From Lumbricus rubellus (lineage: Eukaryota > Annelida > Clitellata > Crassiclitellata > Lumbricidae): a stretch of DNA of 64,000 bases. The stretch spans positions 24,733,559 through 24,797,558 of the forward strand of contig OX243820.1 in assembly GCA_945859605.1 (NCBI GenBank), given 5' to 3'. The translations under genes and the position numbers were made by a program. Shown piece by piece: positions 24,114 through 31,875 of the stretch. The notes beneath the pieces are model-generated. The model was not told the origin of the DNA. It did no database searches and was given only the letters and a program-made list of their open reading frames with translations. Every line of letters begins with the position of its first letter. Position 1 is the first letter of the stretch.

Positions 24114-27100
24114 AAAATAACGCTACTAATACGAGCTGCACTGGTGTCGACTCGTCGCTTTGCGTTCAGCCGTACTGAGCAGGCAATGACATTTTATATC
24201 CACCTGGATGTACATGTACAACACGGTAGAAACAATTTTTAAAATCGAGCTGATGTCATAACATCTAGTCGTTTGACATAGTAACAATTTGACTAACAGT
24301 GGCGGCGCCAGGAATTCAGGTTTGGGGGGCTGAAGCCCCAAACCCAAATAGAATATTTTAAGGAAGCGCCGAAGGCGCGAAGCTGCGAGTGCCGAAGGCA
24401 CGAAGCCCATACCGACTAGGGGGTCTGGGGGAGCGTCGTAAGCTCCCCCAGCGGGGTCTGGGGCGGAGCCCCAGCCACCGACGCATTTTTAGCTCTGTAG
24501 ACCTCAACTGGAGCCCTTATTAGGCTCCTTTTTGCCAGCTATTTATGAGCGATAAAATCATGAAAACTTAAATAAGAAGTCGTTTTGCAGAGTCGCAGAC
24601 TAGCTAGCAGTATAAGAATGTCAAACTTTTATTGTAAAATAAATGGGATTAGTCTTTACTAAAATCACAAAAGTTAAAAGTGTAGGCATATCTAAATTTA
24701 TAAGTATACTGTCATATGGGTAGGTCTACTATATAGAAAAACCCTAGGGCCAGAGGTATGTCAAATGTAGGGGTTTTACGGTTACAACCAGTGGCGGCGC
24801 CAAGATTTCAGGTTTGGGGAGCTGAAACCCCAAGCACTTTCTCCCAGGGACGCAAGTAGGACATTTTTCTTAAGGGCGTTAATTTTGCATGCGCTGGAGA
24901 CGCAAAGCTGCGAGTGCCGAATGCACGAACCTCATACCGACTAGGGGTCGGGGGAGCGTCGTAAGCTCCCCCAGCGGGGTCTGGGGCGGAGCCCCAGAAA
25001 CCAGCGCGTTTTTCGTTGTTTACATCGACAGGAGCACGTTTCAGGCTCTTGTTTGCTAACTGTTTTAGAACGATAAAGTCATGACTTTTTTTGGACTTTC
25101 CACATTGCAATAATAGCATTTTGGGCGGTCATTTTTACTCAATAGCTCATCATTTCAATGCTGAAAGTCGTGGATTAAGACTTCAAAAGAGTCTCCTTGT
25201 AGGCCATTGTTTAAATTTTTGGATATCAGCACTTTAATGGTAACATTTTAAGCTGTCATGTCAACAAATTTCTCATAATTATTTCATTGTTGAAAGAAAT
25301 GGTTTAGGCTATGAGTTCAATAATGTTCCTCCAATTGTATAATTATCGAATTCCACAATTCAAGGATATACCAGTTTTGCTGTCGTCCGAGCAAAATTGT
25401 TCAGGACAGATAAACAGTAAATAACACTCTATAAATTTACAATGACATTTTTGAGATATCTATAGGCCCATTTTTGAAATATTGGGGGAACAGCATCTCC
25501 GTTCACAACCACAAACTTCGGGGTCTCGTGGACTGTCCTCTGGCCCGCAAGTCTCCGCCCATGACTGCTGTTGCTAAATGAACACCTCATTTCTCAATGT
25601 ATAGTTGTGTAGCCCTTCAAGAGGCCGGCGGGCCGAACATGGTGCAGTGGTGCACATAGCCTCATCACGGTCTGCGGCGCATTCTATTAGCATAGGCATC
25701 GACGCGCTATAATTGTAGCGAAATTCAAAATTTCTGTCCTTGTGAATCTCAGCCCCTTCCTCCGCCAACCCGGACTCAACACCCTTCTTCCGCCAGAGCG
25801 GACTCACACCGGGTCAAGCCACAGCCCCCTTCCTCCGCCAGCCCGGACTCACATTGGGCCAAACCTCAGCCCCTTTCTCCACCAGCCCGGACTCACACCG
25901 GCCAGACTTCAGTCCCCCTTGCCCTCCGCGCAGACCTCAGCCCCTTTTCCCCCGCGGCCTCAAACCTCCAACCTCCTTCCCCCCCTGCTAGCCCGGGCTC
26001 AGATTGGTCCAGAACTCCGGATCTCAGCCCCCTTTCTTCGCCAGCCCAGACTCACATTGGGCAAAACCTCAGCCCCCTTTCTCCGCCAGCCCGGATTCAC
26101 ACCCGACCGAACCTCAGCCCCCTTCCTCCGCCAGCCCGGACTCCCACCGGCCCGGACCTCAGTCCCCCTTGCCCCCGCGCAGACCTCAGCCCCCTTACCG
26201 CCCGCGCAGACCTCAGCCCATTTTCCCCCGCGGCCTCAAACCTCCAGCCTTCTTCCCCCCCGCTAGCCCGGGCTCAGACTGGTCCGGAACTCTGGATCTC
26301 AGCCCTTTCCCCCCCAGTTCGAACCCTCAAGTCCTCTTCCCTCTTCCAGACCCGTCCGGACCTCAGACCGGTCGGTACCTCAACCCTTTGTTCCGCCATC
26401 GCGGATCTCTGCCCCTTCCCCCCGCCCGTCAGACCGGTTCGGACCTCAGACCGGTCGGTACCTCAGCCCTCTGTCCCCTGCACTTCCATTAGGGTATAAA
26501 TAAGAAGACTGTATACATGCTAGTGTTGAGTCGTAGAGAGTCGATGTCCGGTAGTCGAGCCCAGTCGCAATTGATGTCTCACATGTGAGTCGATGTATGA
26601 CCGTCCGCCGCAGTTGAGGTCCGAAAATACATGTAAGATAATAATAATAACGTTTAAGCCAATACATGGACTGTAAGCTGATATAATATAGAGTGAGGCC
26701 TATAGCGGTCAGTCGAGTGTTTGTACAACTAGCGGCGATGGGCCAGACAGCAGCTGCGTTTTTGGCGCGCGTTTCCAGACGCCTAGTCCAGACACGGCCG
26801 ATCGAGGGTTGCGTGTACGAAAGAGAGAGATAGAGAGAAGAAAGGAGCTTGAGAAGGAAGAGTGGCGAGATAGGCTGTGATAAGTGCAGTAGTAGTAGTA
26901 GTAGTAGTAGTAGTAGGAGTTGACTAGAGTTGTGGAGGAGTGTGGTAGTTGCTGTGATAATGCAAGGATAGACATTATCGTGTTGTTGCTGCTGTTTCAT
27001 TTACGTTGGATTTGATATAATATACTATTAACCTGTCGTCGTTGTCGTTGAAGTAAAACAGTGAAAGACTGTAGAATAGAAACTTTAACTAGCCAGTAGA

Positions 27101-29123
27101 TTAAAGTCAGTTAAGTCAGTAGGAATAGGCTTAGACTACTGAAGAACGATATTGAAAAGCTACCGAGGAGACTGGAGGTCAACTAGAGGATAGAAGGGGT
27201 TGACATGGACATTCTCTGCTTTTTGCTTTGGGATGAGGCTGAGTCACATTTAGGGGCTTGGCCCCCTAACCCCTCCCCTGGTGCCGCCAATGGCATAAGC
27301 ATCTAGACTATGATAATATAGTTGATTCCGTTGCCTTTGGTCATTGTCTAGTTTCCTTATTACGAAGTAAGCCGTTTAAGACATTTTCAGCTTTTTGGTT
27401 TGGGGGGGCTGAGCCACGTTTAGGGGGGCTTAGCCCCCCTAGCCCCCCTGGCGCCGCCACTGTTGACTAACACACTTCCAATGGTTTTTTTACAGGCATT
27501 GGGACTATATCAGAGAAACTAATGCAGTTGCCAATGACAGTGCTAAGCGTGACGTACTGTGCCCTTAATGGCATTCTTTGCGCCACGTCGTGGGATTACA
27601 ACAAGGACGTTTGCAACGGTGACTCTGGTGGACCGCTGGCATGCAAAGAAGCCGACGGAGTGTGGTATTTGAGAGGGGTGGCTTCGACGGTGTCTGGAAA
27701 TTGCTCGTTAATGGGATATTTTACCGAGGTTTCTCATTTGGAGGCGTGGATTAAGAATATTACATCACGCAAGTATGCTATGACATTGTCTCGTCCTTTT
27801 TCAAAAAAATTCTCTAAGATGTAGGCTTACAACTATTATTTTTCACTTATAAATGTCAATCAGACAGGAATCAATTGTTTCGCATCAAAATAATCAGCAA
27901 ATTAATAACTTAGCATACACACTACAAACGCATTGGCTGGCTTGAATTGCTGCAAGTTGTAAGTATGTAAAACAAGGGCGGATACAGAAACTTTGAAAGG
28001 GGGAGCCAAAAATTCTTGGCCTTGGGTGTGGACATTTTTTTCCGTATCCGCTCAAAAAGTTGACGACCTTTTTTAAGTCGTCTAGTCTAAACATCTTTGT
28101 TATGCATTGTTCGAAAGCTTATTGAAACCAAATAGGGAGGCTCGATACAATGGGCAGTTCTAAATGGAGGGGCATGGCCGGATTGGCCCCCTGGATCCGC
28201 CCTTGATGTAAAAGACTACCACATTCAATGTAAACTGATTGTTTGGTAGGAATTCGCCTTTAAAAAAGTGATTGGTTGACTGTATTGGTCATGATCTCAC
28301 ATAGATGAGCACAGAGTAGGCCCTAAATCTATTCAAATGATGATGAAAGACGGTTCAGCTGTCACCAGAAACCCCAACCACCACCACCACATTACTCTTG
28401 TCCTCAAATCACTCCACTGGCTTAAAATTGCAGAGCGAATAGAGTATAAAGTCCTTTCACCAAGTTTACAACACACTTTAATCCTCTCAAACTTACTATC
28501 TCCGCCAGTAAGTTGTTTACTGTTCAACCAGTTTTTCTTCTACCGTGACTCTGCTCCGCCCTTGCATCACTTCATCACTTCAATTTGTCAATCGCTCCAC
28601 TGCCATACCTGTACCGATTTTTGGACCAATCTTCATCCAGTTTTAAGACAAATAATAATTATTATTATCTAATTCACCGAGGGTATTCACCCAAATCTCC
28701 AAAACTCTCCGCAGGTATTTCACTGAAAACTGAAAAATTGCTTATTCACAAATCCTATACTAATTCCTCCTCTTTTCCTCACATCCCTCGTCATTGAGAC
28801 TCTAAGCATCACCCACCTTAGCCGTACGTCTGTCTGTCTGTCTGCCTGACTCCCCGGATATTGACCCTCTGCCCAGTGATTTTGTTTTGATTGCGGCCAA
28901 GGCTTAGCGCTGCTGGTTCCCGTAACTTCACTTTTGAAGGCGCTGTAGAAATCTCAAGATTACCGGGTACGTTTACGATTGAGTTGCATGCATCTCACAT
29001 AATTGGTATAGGCTTATAATCTATCCACAAATGGTTTATATCGACTGCATGCTTTTTTTATTCTATCCCAATAATTGATATTGTGAGGAAATACTGAGTT
29101 TCTACGTTTTTGCAGGTAACTGA
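16173..29123 (+). CDS. Secreted chymotrypsinogen-type serine protease, gene B (join of 6 exons)
   Basis: Proposed exons are 16173-16280, 16776-16797, 18453-18636, 22463-22755, 27496-27768 and 29116-29123: 888 nt, 295 residues, all phases compatible. A signal peptide ([13 protein letters not shown]) and a propeptide with CGIPAIAP lead to the activation site R-IVGG. Triad: His in TAAHC, Asp in VNDIALIKL, Ser in NGDSGGP (S1A). The S1 base Asp is present; the pocket wall reads Ser-Thr-Val instead of Ser-Trp-Gly. The propeptide Cys is matched by Cys in QPICLPFG, giving the C1-C122 bridge that gene A lacks. The GC donor after the Asp exon is required, since the GT alternative shifts into stops. The 22-nt exon is inferred only from phase and splice signals. 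Likely an extracellular digestive or defence protease. Confidence 0.82.
16325..16545 (+). mobile_element. tRNA-derived SINE
   Basis: A tRNA-like head with A-box-like GGTGTAGCGGTAGG and B box GGTTCGAATCT, followed by a non-tRNA body with ACCTTGGACAAGTTG. Not a functional tRNA: the anticodon arm is not convincing. Lies in an intron of gene B. Confidence 0.75.
16776..16797 (+). CDS. Gene B proposed 22-nt microexon (propeptide)
   Basis: Bounded by acceptor GTCATTTTAG and donor GTTAGC. Encodes ERQNLFK plus one base, which converts the phase-0 end of the signal exon to the phase-1 start of the next exon. Inferred: no other simple path joins these exons in frame while keeping the conserved propeptide Cys. 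Confidence 0.5.
16905..17130 (+). mobile_element. tRNA-derived SINE, second type
   Basis: Head with GTGTAGTCCTAGTGG (A-box-like) and B box GGTTCGAATCC, body with ACCTTGGGCAAGTC, and a tail AAGGGGCGCTATAGCAAGTG that resembles the LINE tails in this window, as expected for a SINE mobilised by a LINE. Confidence 0.75.
17330..18115 (+). mobile_element. LINE 3'-tail remnants and low-copy sequence
   Basis: A fragment at 17335-17430 (CTCAAGACCTATCTTTTTAG and GGGGCGCTATATAAATTTT) and a weaker one at 18045-18110 (GAATGGCGCTATAATTA) are 3' ends of LINE-like elements. The sequence between has no supported feature. Confidence 0.55.
18453..18636 (+). CDS. Gene B exon 3 (activation site, catalytic His)
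   Basis: Acceptor GATGTTCGTAG. Encodes KCGIPAIAP, the activation site, [10 protein letters not shown] and the catalytic His in TAAHC. Ends at donor GTAAGT (18637) inside a Leu codon, exactly as in gene A. An alternative phase-0 acceptor after CCAAAG (18488) would drop the conserved propeptide Cys and is less likely. Confidence 0.85.
18637..20658. other. Intron of gene B with minor repeats
   Basis: Holds a tRNA-like B-box fragment (GGGTTCGAATCC near 18811), a possible minus-strand SINE head (B box GGTTCAATCC read on the - strand near 19571), a T-rich stretch (20210-20256) and an (ATT)n array (20370-20410). No exon seen. Confidence 0.5.
20659..20937. mobile_element. Non-autonomous hAT-like element with (CA)n inside
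   Basis: Ends CATGGCCGTAGCTAG and CTGGCTACCACGGCCTTG. Homologous to the element at 50243-50542, whose ends are a clean inverted pair. Flanks TGCTCCA and TGATCCA are near-matches. A (CA)n run sits at 20880-20908. A fragment of the same family is at 42765-42905. Confidence 0.7.
21230..21456. mobile_element. Foldback-like arm with TACCATTTTGTCC subrepeats
   Basis: About seven diverged copies of a TACCATTTTGTCCG unit end in GGTCACC, the reverse of the GGTGACC start of the foldback element at 42949. The inner side carries ATCCAGCTTCCATTT motifs, also found in the centre of that element. The matching second arm was not found. Confidence 0.55.
21460..22270. mobile_element. Possible foldback element with GGTCATAGGACGAT subrepeats
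   Basis: A short left block (TTGGTCATAGGACGATCGGT, 21460-21479) is the inverse of repeated blocks at 22190-22265 (for example GATCGTCCTATGACC). Related units occur at 4765-4830. Termini and target duplication were not resolved. Confidence 0.45.
22463..22755 (+). CDS. Gene B exon 4 (catalytic Asp)
   Basis: Acceptor TTCTTACAG at 22454-22462. Encodes LGNHETR, the catalytic Asp in [17 protein letters not shown] and TGWGYTKF. Ends phase 1 at GC donor GCAAGT (22756), the same as gene A. Confidence 0.88.
22917..23030. repeat. GAT/GAC trinucleotide array in gene B intron
   Basis: Imperfect GAT, GAC and AATGAT units in the intron homologous to that holding the array at 11461-11638 in gene A. Confidence 0.88.
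23400..23930 (+). mobile_element. Degenerate CR1/L2-like LINE fragment
   Basis: Conceptual reading gives [10 protein letters not shown], then [14 protein letters not shown] (catalytic ADD), then [18 protein letters not shown], interrupted by stops and shifts. This is the palm of a non-LTR reverse transcriptase. Located in an intron of gene B. Confidence 0.87.
23965..24115. repeat. (CT)n/(TCTG)n microsatellite
   Basis: About 150 bp of CT, CTTT and TCTG units. Confidence 0.93.
24297..27462. mobile_element. Large non-autonomous hAT-like element
   Basis: Inverted ends CAGTGGCGGCGCCAGG and CCTGGCGCCGCCACTG bound 3166 bp, flanked by a perfect 8-bp duplication TTGACTAA (24289-24296 and 27463-27470). 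A second, inner pair of similar ends (24789 and 27290) suggests nesting of two related elements. The cargo includes two copies of the GGGGCGGAGCCCC repeat, a minisatellite (25740-26460) and an (AGT)n run (26886-26916). No transposase is seen. It ends 33 bp before the catalytic-Ser exon of gene B. Confidence 0.87.
25740..26460. repeat. Minisatellite CAGCCCCCTTCCTCCGCC
   Basis: Tandem, diverged units of about 40-60 bp built on CCCGGACTCACACCGG and CCTCAGCCCCCTT. The long proline-rich open frames over it (25742-26266 and 26004-26492) are explained by the unit and are not called as genes. Confidence 0.85.
27496..27768 (+). CDS. Gene B exon 5 (catalytic Ser)
   Basis: Acceptor TTTTTTTACAG, phase 1. 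Carries [10 protein letters not shown] with the catalytic Ser, and ends with WIKNITS. The position of the gene A donor is occupied by GCAAGT (27769), a second GC donor; the overlapping GT donor at 27773 would also end the protein (Arg-Lys-stop). Confidence 0.87.
27973..28205. mobile_element. Non-autonomous hAT (Tip100-like) element
   Basis: 233 bp with ends CAAGGGCGGATACAG and CTGGATCCGCCCTTG and a perfect 8-bp duplication ATGTAAAA (27965-27972 and 28206-28213). Same family as 11941-12325, in the opposite orientation. Confidence 0.9.
28337..28800 (+). mobile_element. Degenerate LINE 3' fragment
   Basis: Reading gives [20 protein letters not shown], the conserved block near the C terminus of CR1/L2-like polymerases, followed by degraded sequence to about 28800. 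In the last intron of gene B. Confidence 0.75.
29116..29123 (+). CDS. Gene B terminal coding exon (stop codon)
   Basis: Acceptor TTTTTGCAG, then 2 nt completing an Arg codon, Asn and TGA. Homologous to 13910 (A) and 39774 (C), including the 3' UTR. Confidence 0.66.
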
Positions 29124-29351
29124 ATGTATCGTATGAACTGCTTTGTGAAGTATCTCTGCTGGGGAAGTATACAACAAAATTTGAGTTTCAAGCACTGATA
29201 TTTTAACGTGGACATTCTTGTAATTGATGGTAAAGTGGTTGATTTAGTCGACAAAGCTTCGGACAAAGTTTAGATAAAAGAATAATCATGACGTTGCTTA
29301 TTAAGTGCGAATCTCTTATTGGCAAGTTGGATTCAATATTAGCATTAGTGT

Positions 29352-29357
29352 AATAAA
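29352..29357 (+). terminator. Putative poly(A) signal of gene B
   Basis: AATAAA within the block CATTAGTGTAATAAA, homologous to CATCACTGTAATAAA at the end of gene C (39997-40002). Confidence 0.6.
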
Positions 29358-30428
29358 AAAATTGCAATACAAAAATAGCCATTGTAATATTTATTTTGCT
29401 GAAAGATCAGTAGGCAAATGTAGGCAAGTTGTCGGTTTACAGATGCAGAGAGCAATGTCTTAATTGGTTTTCTGTATTTCGGAGCTAGACTACGGCTGAG
29501 TTTGGCTAGCCTACGTGCACAGGAAAACAAAATTTAATGATCACGAAGTCCCTGTCGGAATCGGAGGCTTGAGGTCTAAACATAAGACCCCTATGTTCGT
29601 ACCAAATTGCCGAAAAAAGCGAACTCTACTTTCCTTGCATCAGACTTGATATCGACCGGGTTTTTCCCACAAATTACGAGTGTTTATGGGCGAACTTTGT
29701 GGATAAATCAGAGGCGCCGCTTAGTCAGGGCATGGGAGGGCAAATGCCCTGGTTAAAGAGCCCTTGCCCTAATCGTTGTACTGCCAGAATTTGTGGCCAG
29801 CCCATAATATGTTCGGGGCATTCGTTTTTGCTATATAGAGAATGAGAAAGGCTGCAGGAACACTCGTTTCGTTCTGTGGTTGGACAGTGGTACAAAGATC
29901 TCTTACAACTAACTTGTTGCTAAAGGCGTTACGGAACTCCGCTACACTGCTCATACGTCGGCAGTGCCAGTCCCAAACCTGACGGAAAAAGGAGGGCGGC
30001 GCTAAATTAAATCATCCGTGACATGACGCAGCGTTGTTAACAAAGCGTTGCCTAACATTCAGCTCCCCGCACCCACCCACGAACGCAACCTTTCGCAACG
30101 TTTTCAAGGACACCGCCCATCCACTCGCGAACCTCAAGCAATAATTATTATTATGCAACATGCAGTGACCCCGTGAACGACGAAAGAGTTTGGTGCTTTA
30201 AATTTGACTCTCAAAGCACCGCAACCAATTTATCTATGAGCAACAGTTTTTCGAATAGTCCAATGAATCTGCATAGGCCTAATACAATGAAGAAACTAAA
30301 ATTATAGGCCTACTAGCCTAAGCAGGTCTAGAATGAATGCTGACAATGACCTGATGCCTTAACATTAGTCGCTTGCCGTATAGACTATATTGAAAAATTG
30401 ACTAAAATGTATTATTAAAATTATACAG
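29358..30428. other. Intergenic with remnants of protease introns
   Basis: 29400-29490 resembles the sequence after the gene C poly(A) signal. 29835-29900 resembles the start of intron 3 of gene A (about 11330-11400). So the region before 30429 is duplicated protease-gene intron DNA. No exon seen. Confidence 0.5.
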
Positions 30429-31084
30429 AATACCACAAGCCCTCGGATAAACTATTTCAGCTGGCGACGTACGTGACTGATGAACGATTTTACCCAATGA
30501 ATCATTCTAGCGTTCGCATGATTTGCACCTCATCGTTTGATATCGACAAAGTTATCTGTAATAAAGTAACAAAATATAGTAGCAATAACCATTGTGTTTT
30601 TTACTGCGATGAAAGTAGGCTACGTTTTCCATTTACAGACGCGGAGCAAATTTTTTTTTTATCTTGGTGCAATAAAATTGATGTTTATGGTTATGATAGA
30701 TCCCAGAATTATATCAGCGTCGGAGGAAGTAGCCCAATTGAAAGCGCAACTAGATCTAATGCAGTTGGTGACAGCTCAGACAGAACAAGAGGAAAGTGCT
30801 ACCCGAAATTGGGAATTCTACAGCACAGGATCGCAGCGTATGCTAAGGCAGCTGGCAGTGGCGGTGCTTTACAATATTTGTCCTTTTGACACTGATCGCA
30901 TTATTTGGGATGACAACAAAGACCTTTGCAATGGCGACTCTGGTGGGCCGCTGGCATGTAAAGAAGCCGACGGAAAGTAATATTTACTAGGAGTGACCTC
31001 GTTTGCGTCAGATAAGTGCAGTAACTCGTTGACATTCTTTACCAAGGTCACTTTCTTTGAAAAGTTGATTAATGCGTGCAGCTG
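30429..31084 (+). pseudogene. B': two broken copies of the catalytic-Ser exon
   Basis: Copy 1 (30429-30565) starts at an acceptor (TTATACAG, phase 1) and encodes EYHKPSDKLFQL through MICTSSFDIDKVIC, then breaks before GDSGGP at CTGTAATAAAG, where the sequence switches to homology with the 3' flank of gene C (40003-40090). Copy 2 (about 30840-31084) resumes with RQLAVAVL and [21 protein letters not shown], has an in-frame TAA where the functional genes have Trp, and ends near EKLINACS. No upstream exons with His or Asp are present. Between the copies, 30700-30840 stays open but matches nothing I recognise. Copy 1 could in principle serve as an alternative 3' exon of gene B, as the phase fits. 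Confidence 0.75.
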
Positions 31085-31222
31085 AATCATAATTTTCGGT
31101 TTCACAAAATTTTCGGCATGGGTCTCCAGGTAGAGACTGTTTCTACAAAATGATGAAGCGTTTATTATGGCGTAAATGCATGTAGTCTAGGTATTTTGCA
31201 TATCTTTCACTAACACTGGTGC

Positions 31223-31228
31223 AATAAA
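31223..31228 (+). terminator. Putative poly(A) signal of the B' remnant
   Basis: AATAAA in CACTGGTGCAATAAA, resembling the ends of genes B and C. Confidence 0.5.
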
Positions 31229-31284
31229 ATAACATTTCTGTTTTAATATTATAATATTTTATTCACTTCATTTCAAAACGTTAT

Positions 31285-31715
31285 TGTATAATTCATTAGG
31301 CATTTCTGTAGAGGACACTAGAGATAAGTATGCTGCTTTCTGAACGGCAAAAGAACCATGAATATTTGATGGGCGTAAAAAAATTATTCTTTGATCTTCA
31401 TATTGTCCTAAGAGTTCATAATTATTGTTTGTTTTGCAAAGCTTCGTCTGTGAGTCGACTGGCAACAACTGATTTGATCTCTGTCTGACTGCCAAATAAT
31501 AGCAGTACTGTGTAGGCCTACAAGCCTTCAAGTATAGGACTATATAAACCCTGAAAAACTTAACGACGATACACAGACGGGTGTTGCCAATGAGTGCGTT
31601 GAATCAGTGCTGCAAGAGAACTACATTCCGGCAAATAGCTCTCAACATCAGTCAAGACTCAGACAGAGACGTCCGCTTATTAGTATTTCCACTCTCGGCG
31701 ACAGCCTTCGAGCAG
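31285..31715 (+). promoter_or_regulatory. Promoter and 5' UTR exon of gene C
   Basis: Homologous to the promoters of genes A and B. The TATA box TATATAAA is at 31541-31548, followed by AACTTAACGACGATAC. Upstream shared blocks include GAATATTTGATGGGC (also at 3594) and TTTGCAAAGCTTCGTCTGTG. A first exon from about 31570 would end at donor GTAAAT (31716). Confidence 0.72.
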
Positions 31716-31875
31716 GTAAATAAAACTTCAGGAGTATAAAAAGAGTATTGAAAAATTGAATAGGCCTATTTCTGTAAAGTCTTTATGAGAATTTACAACG
31801 TATAGGCCAGTGGTTCTTAACCAGTGTTCGACCGAACCCCTGGGGTTCGGTGAGCCAGTGCCAGGGGTTCGGCTG

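Noticed and set aside
25742..26492. Overlapping proline-rich frames of 174 and 162 residues
   Set aside because: Explained by the minisatellite inside a transposable element; no start context or homology.
30594..30980. Independent gene encoding 128 residues with coiled-coil-like EEVAQLKAQLDLMQ
   Set aside because: It fuses duplicated 3'-flank sequence to protease exon copy 2 and ends at a stop inside the protease domain; I treat it as part of the B' remnant, although the middle part remains unexplained.
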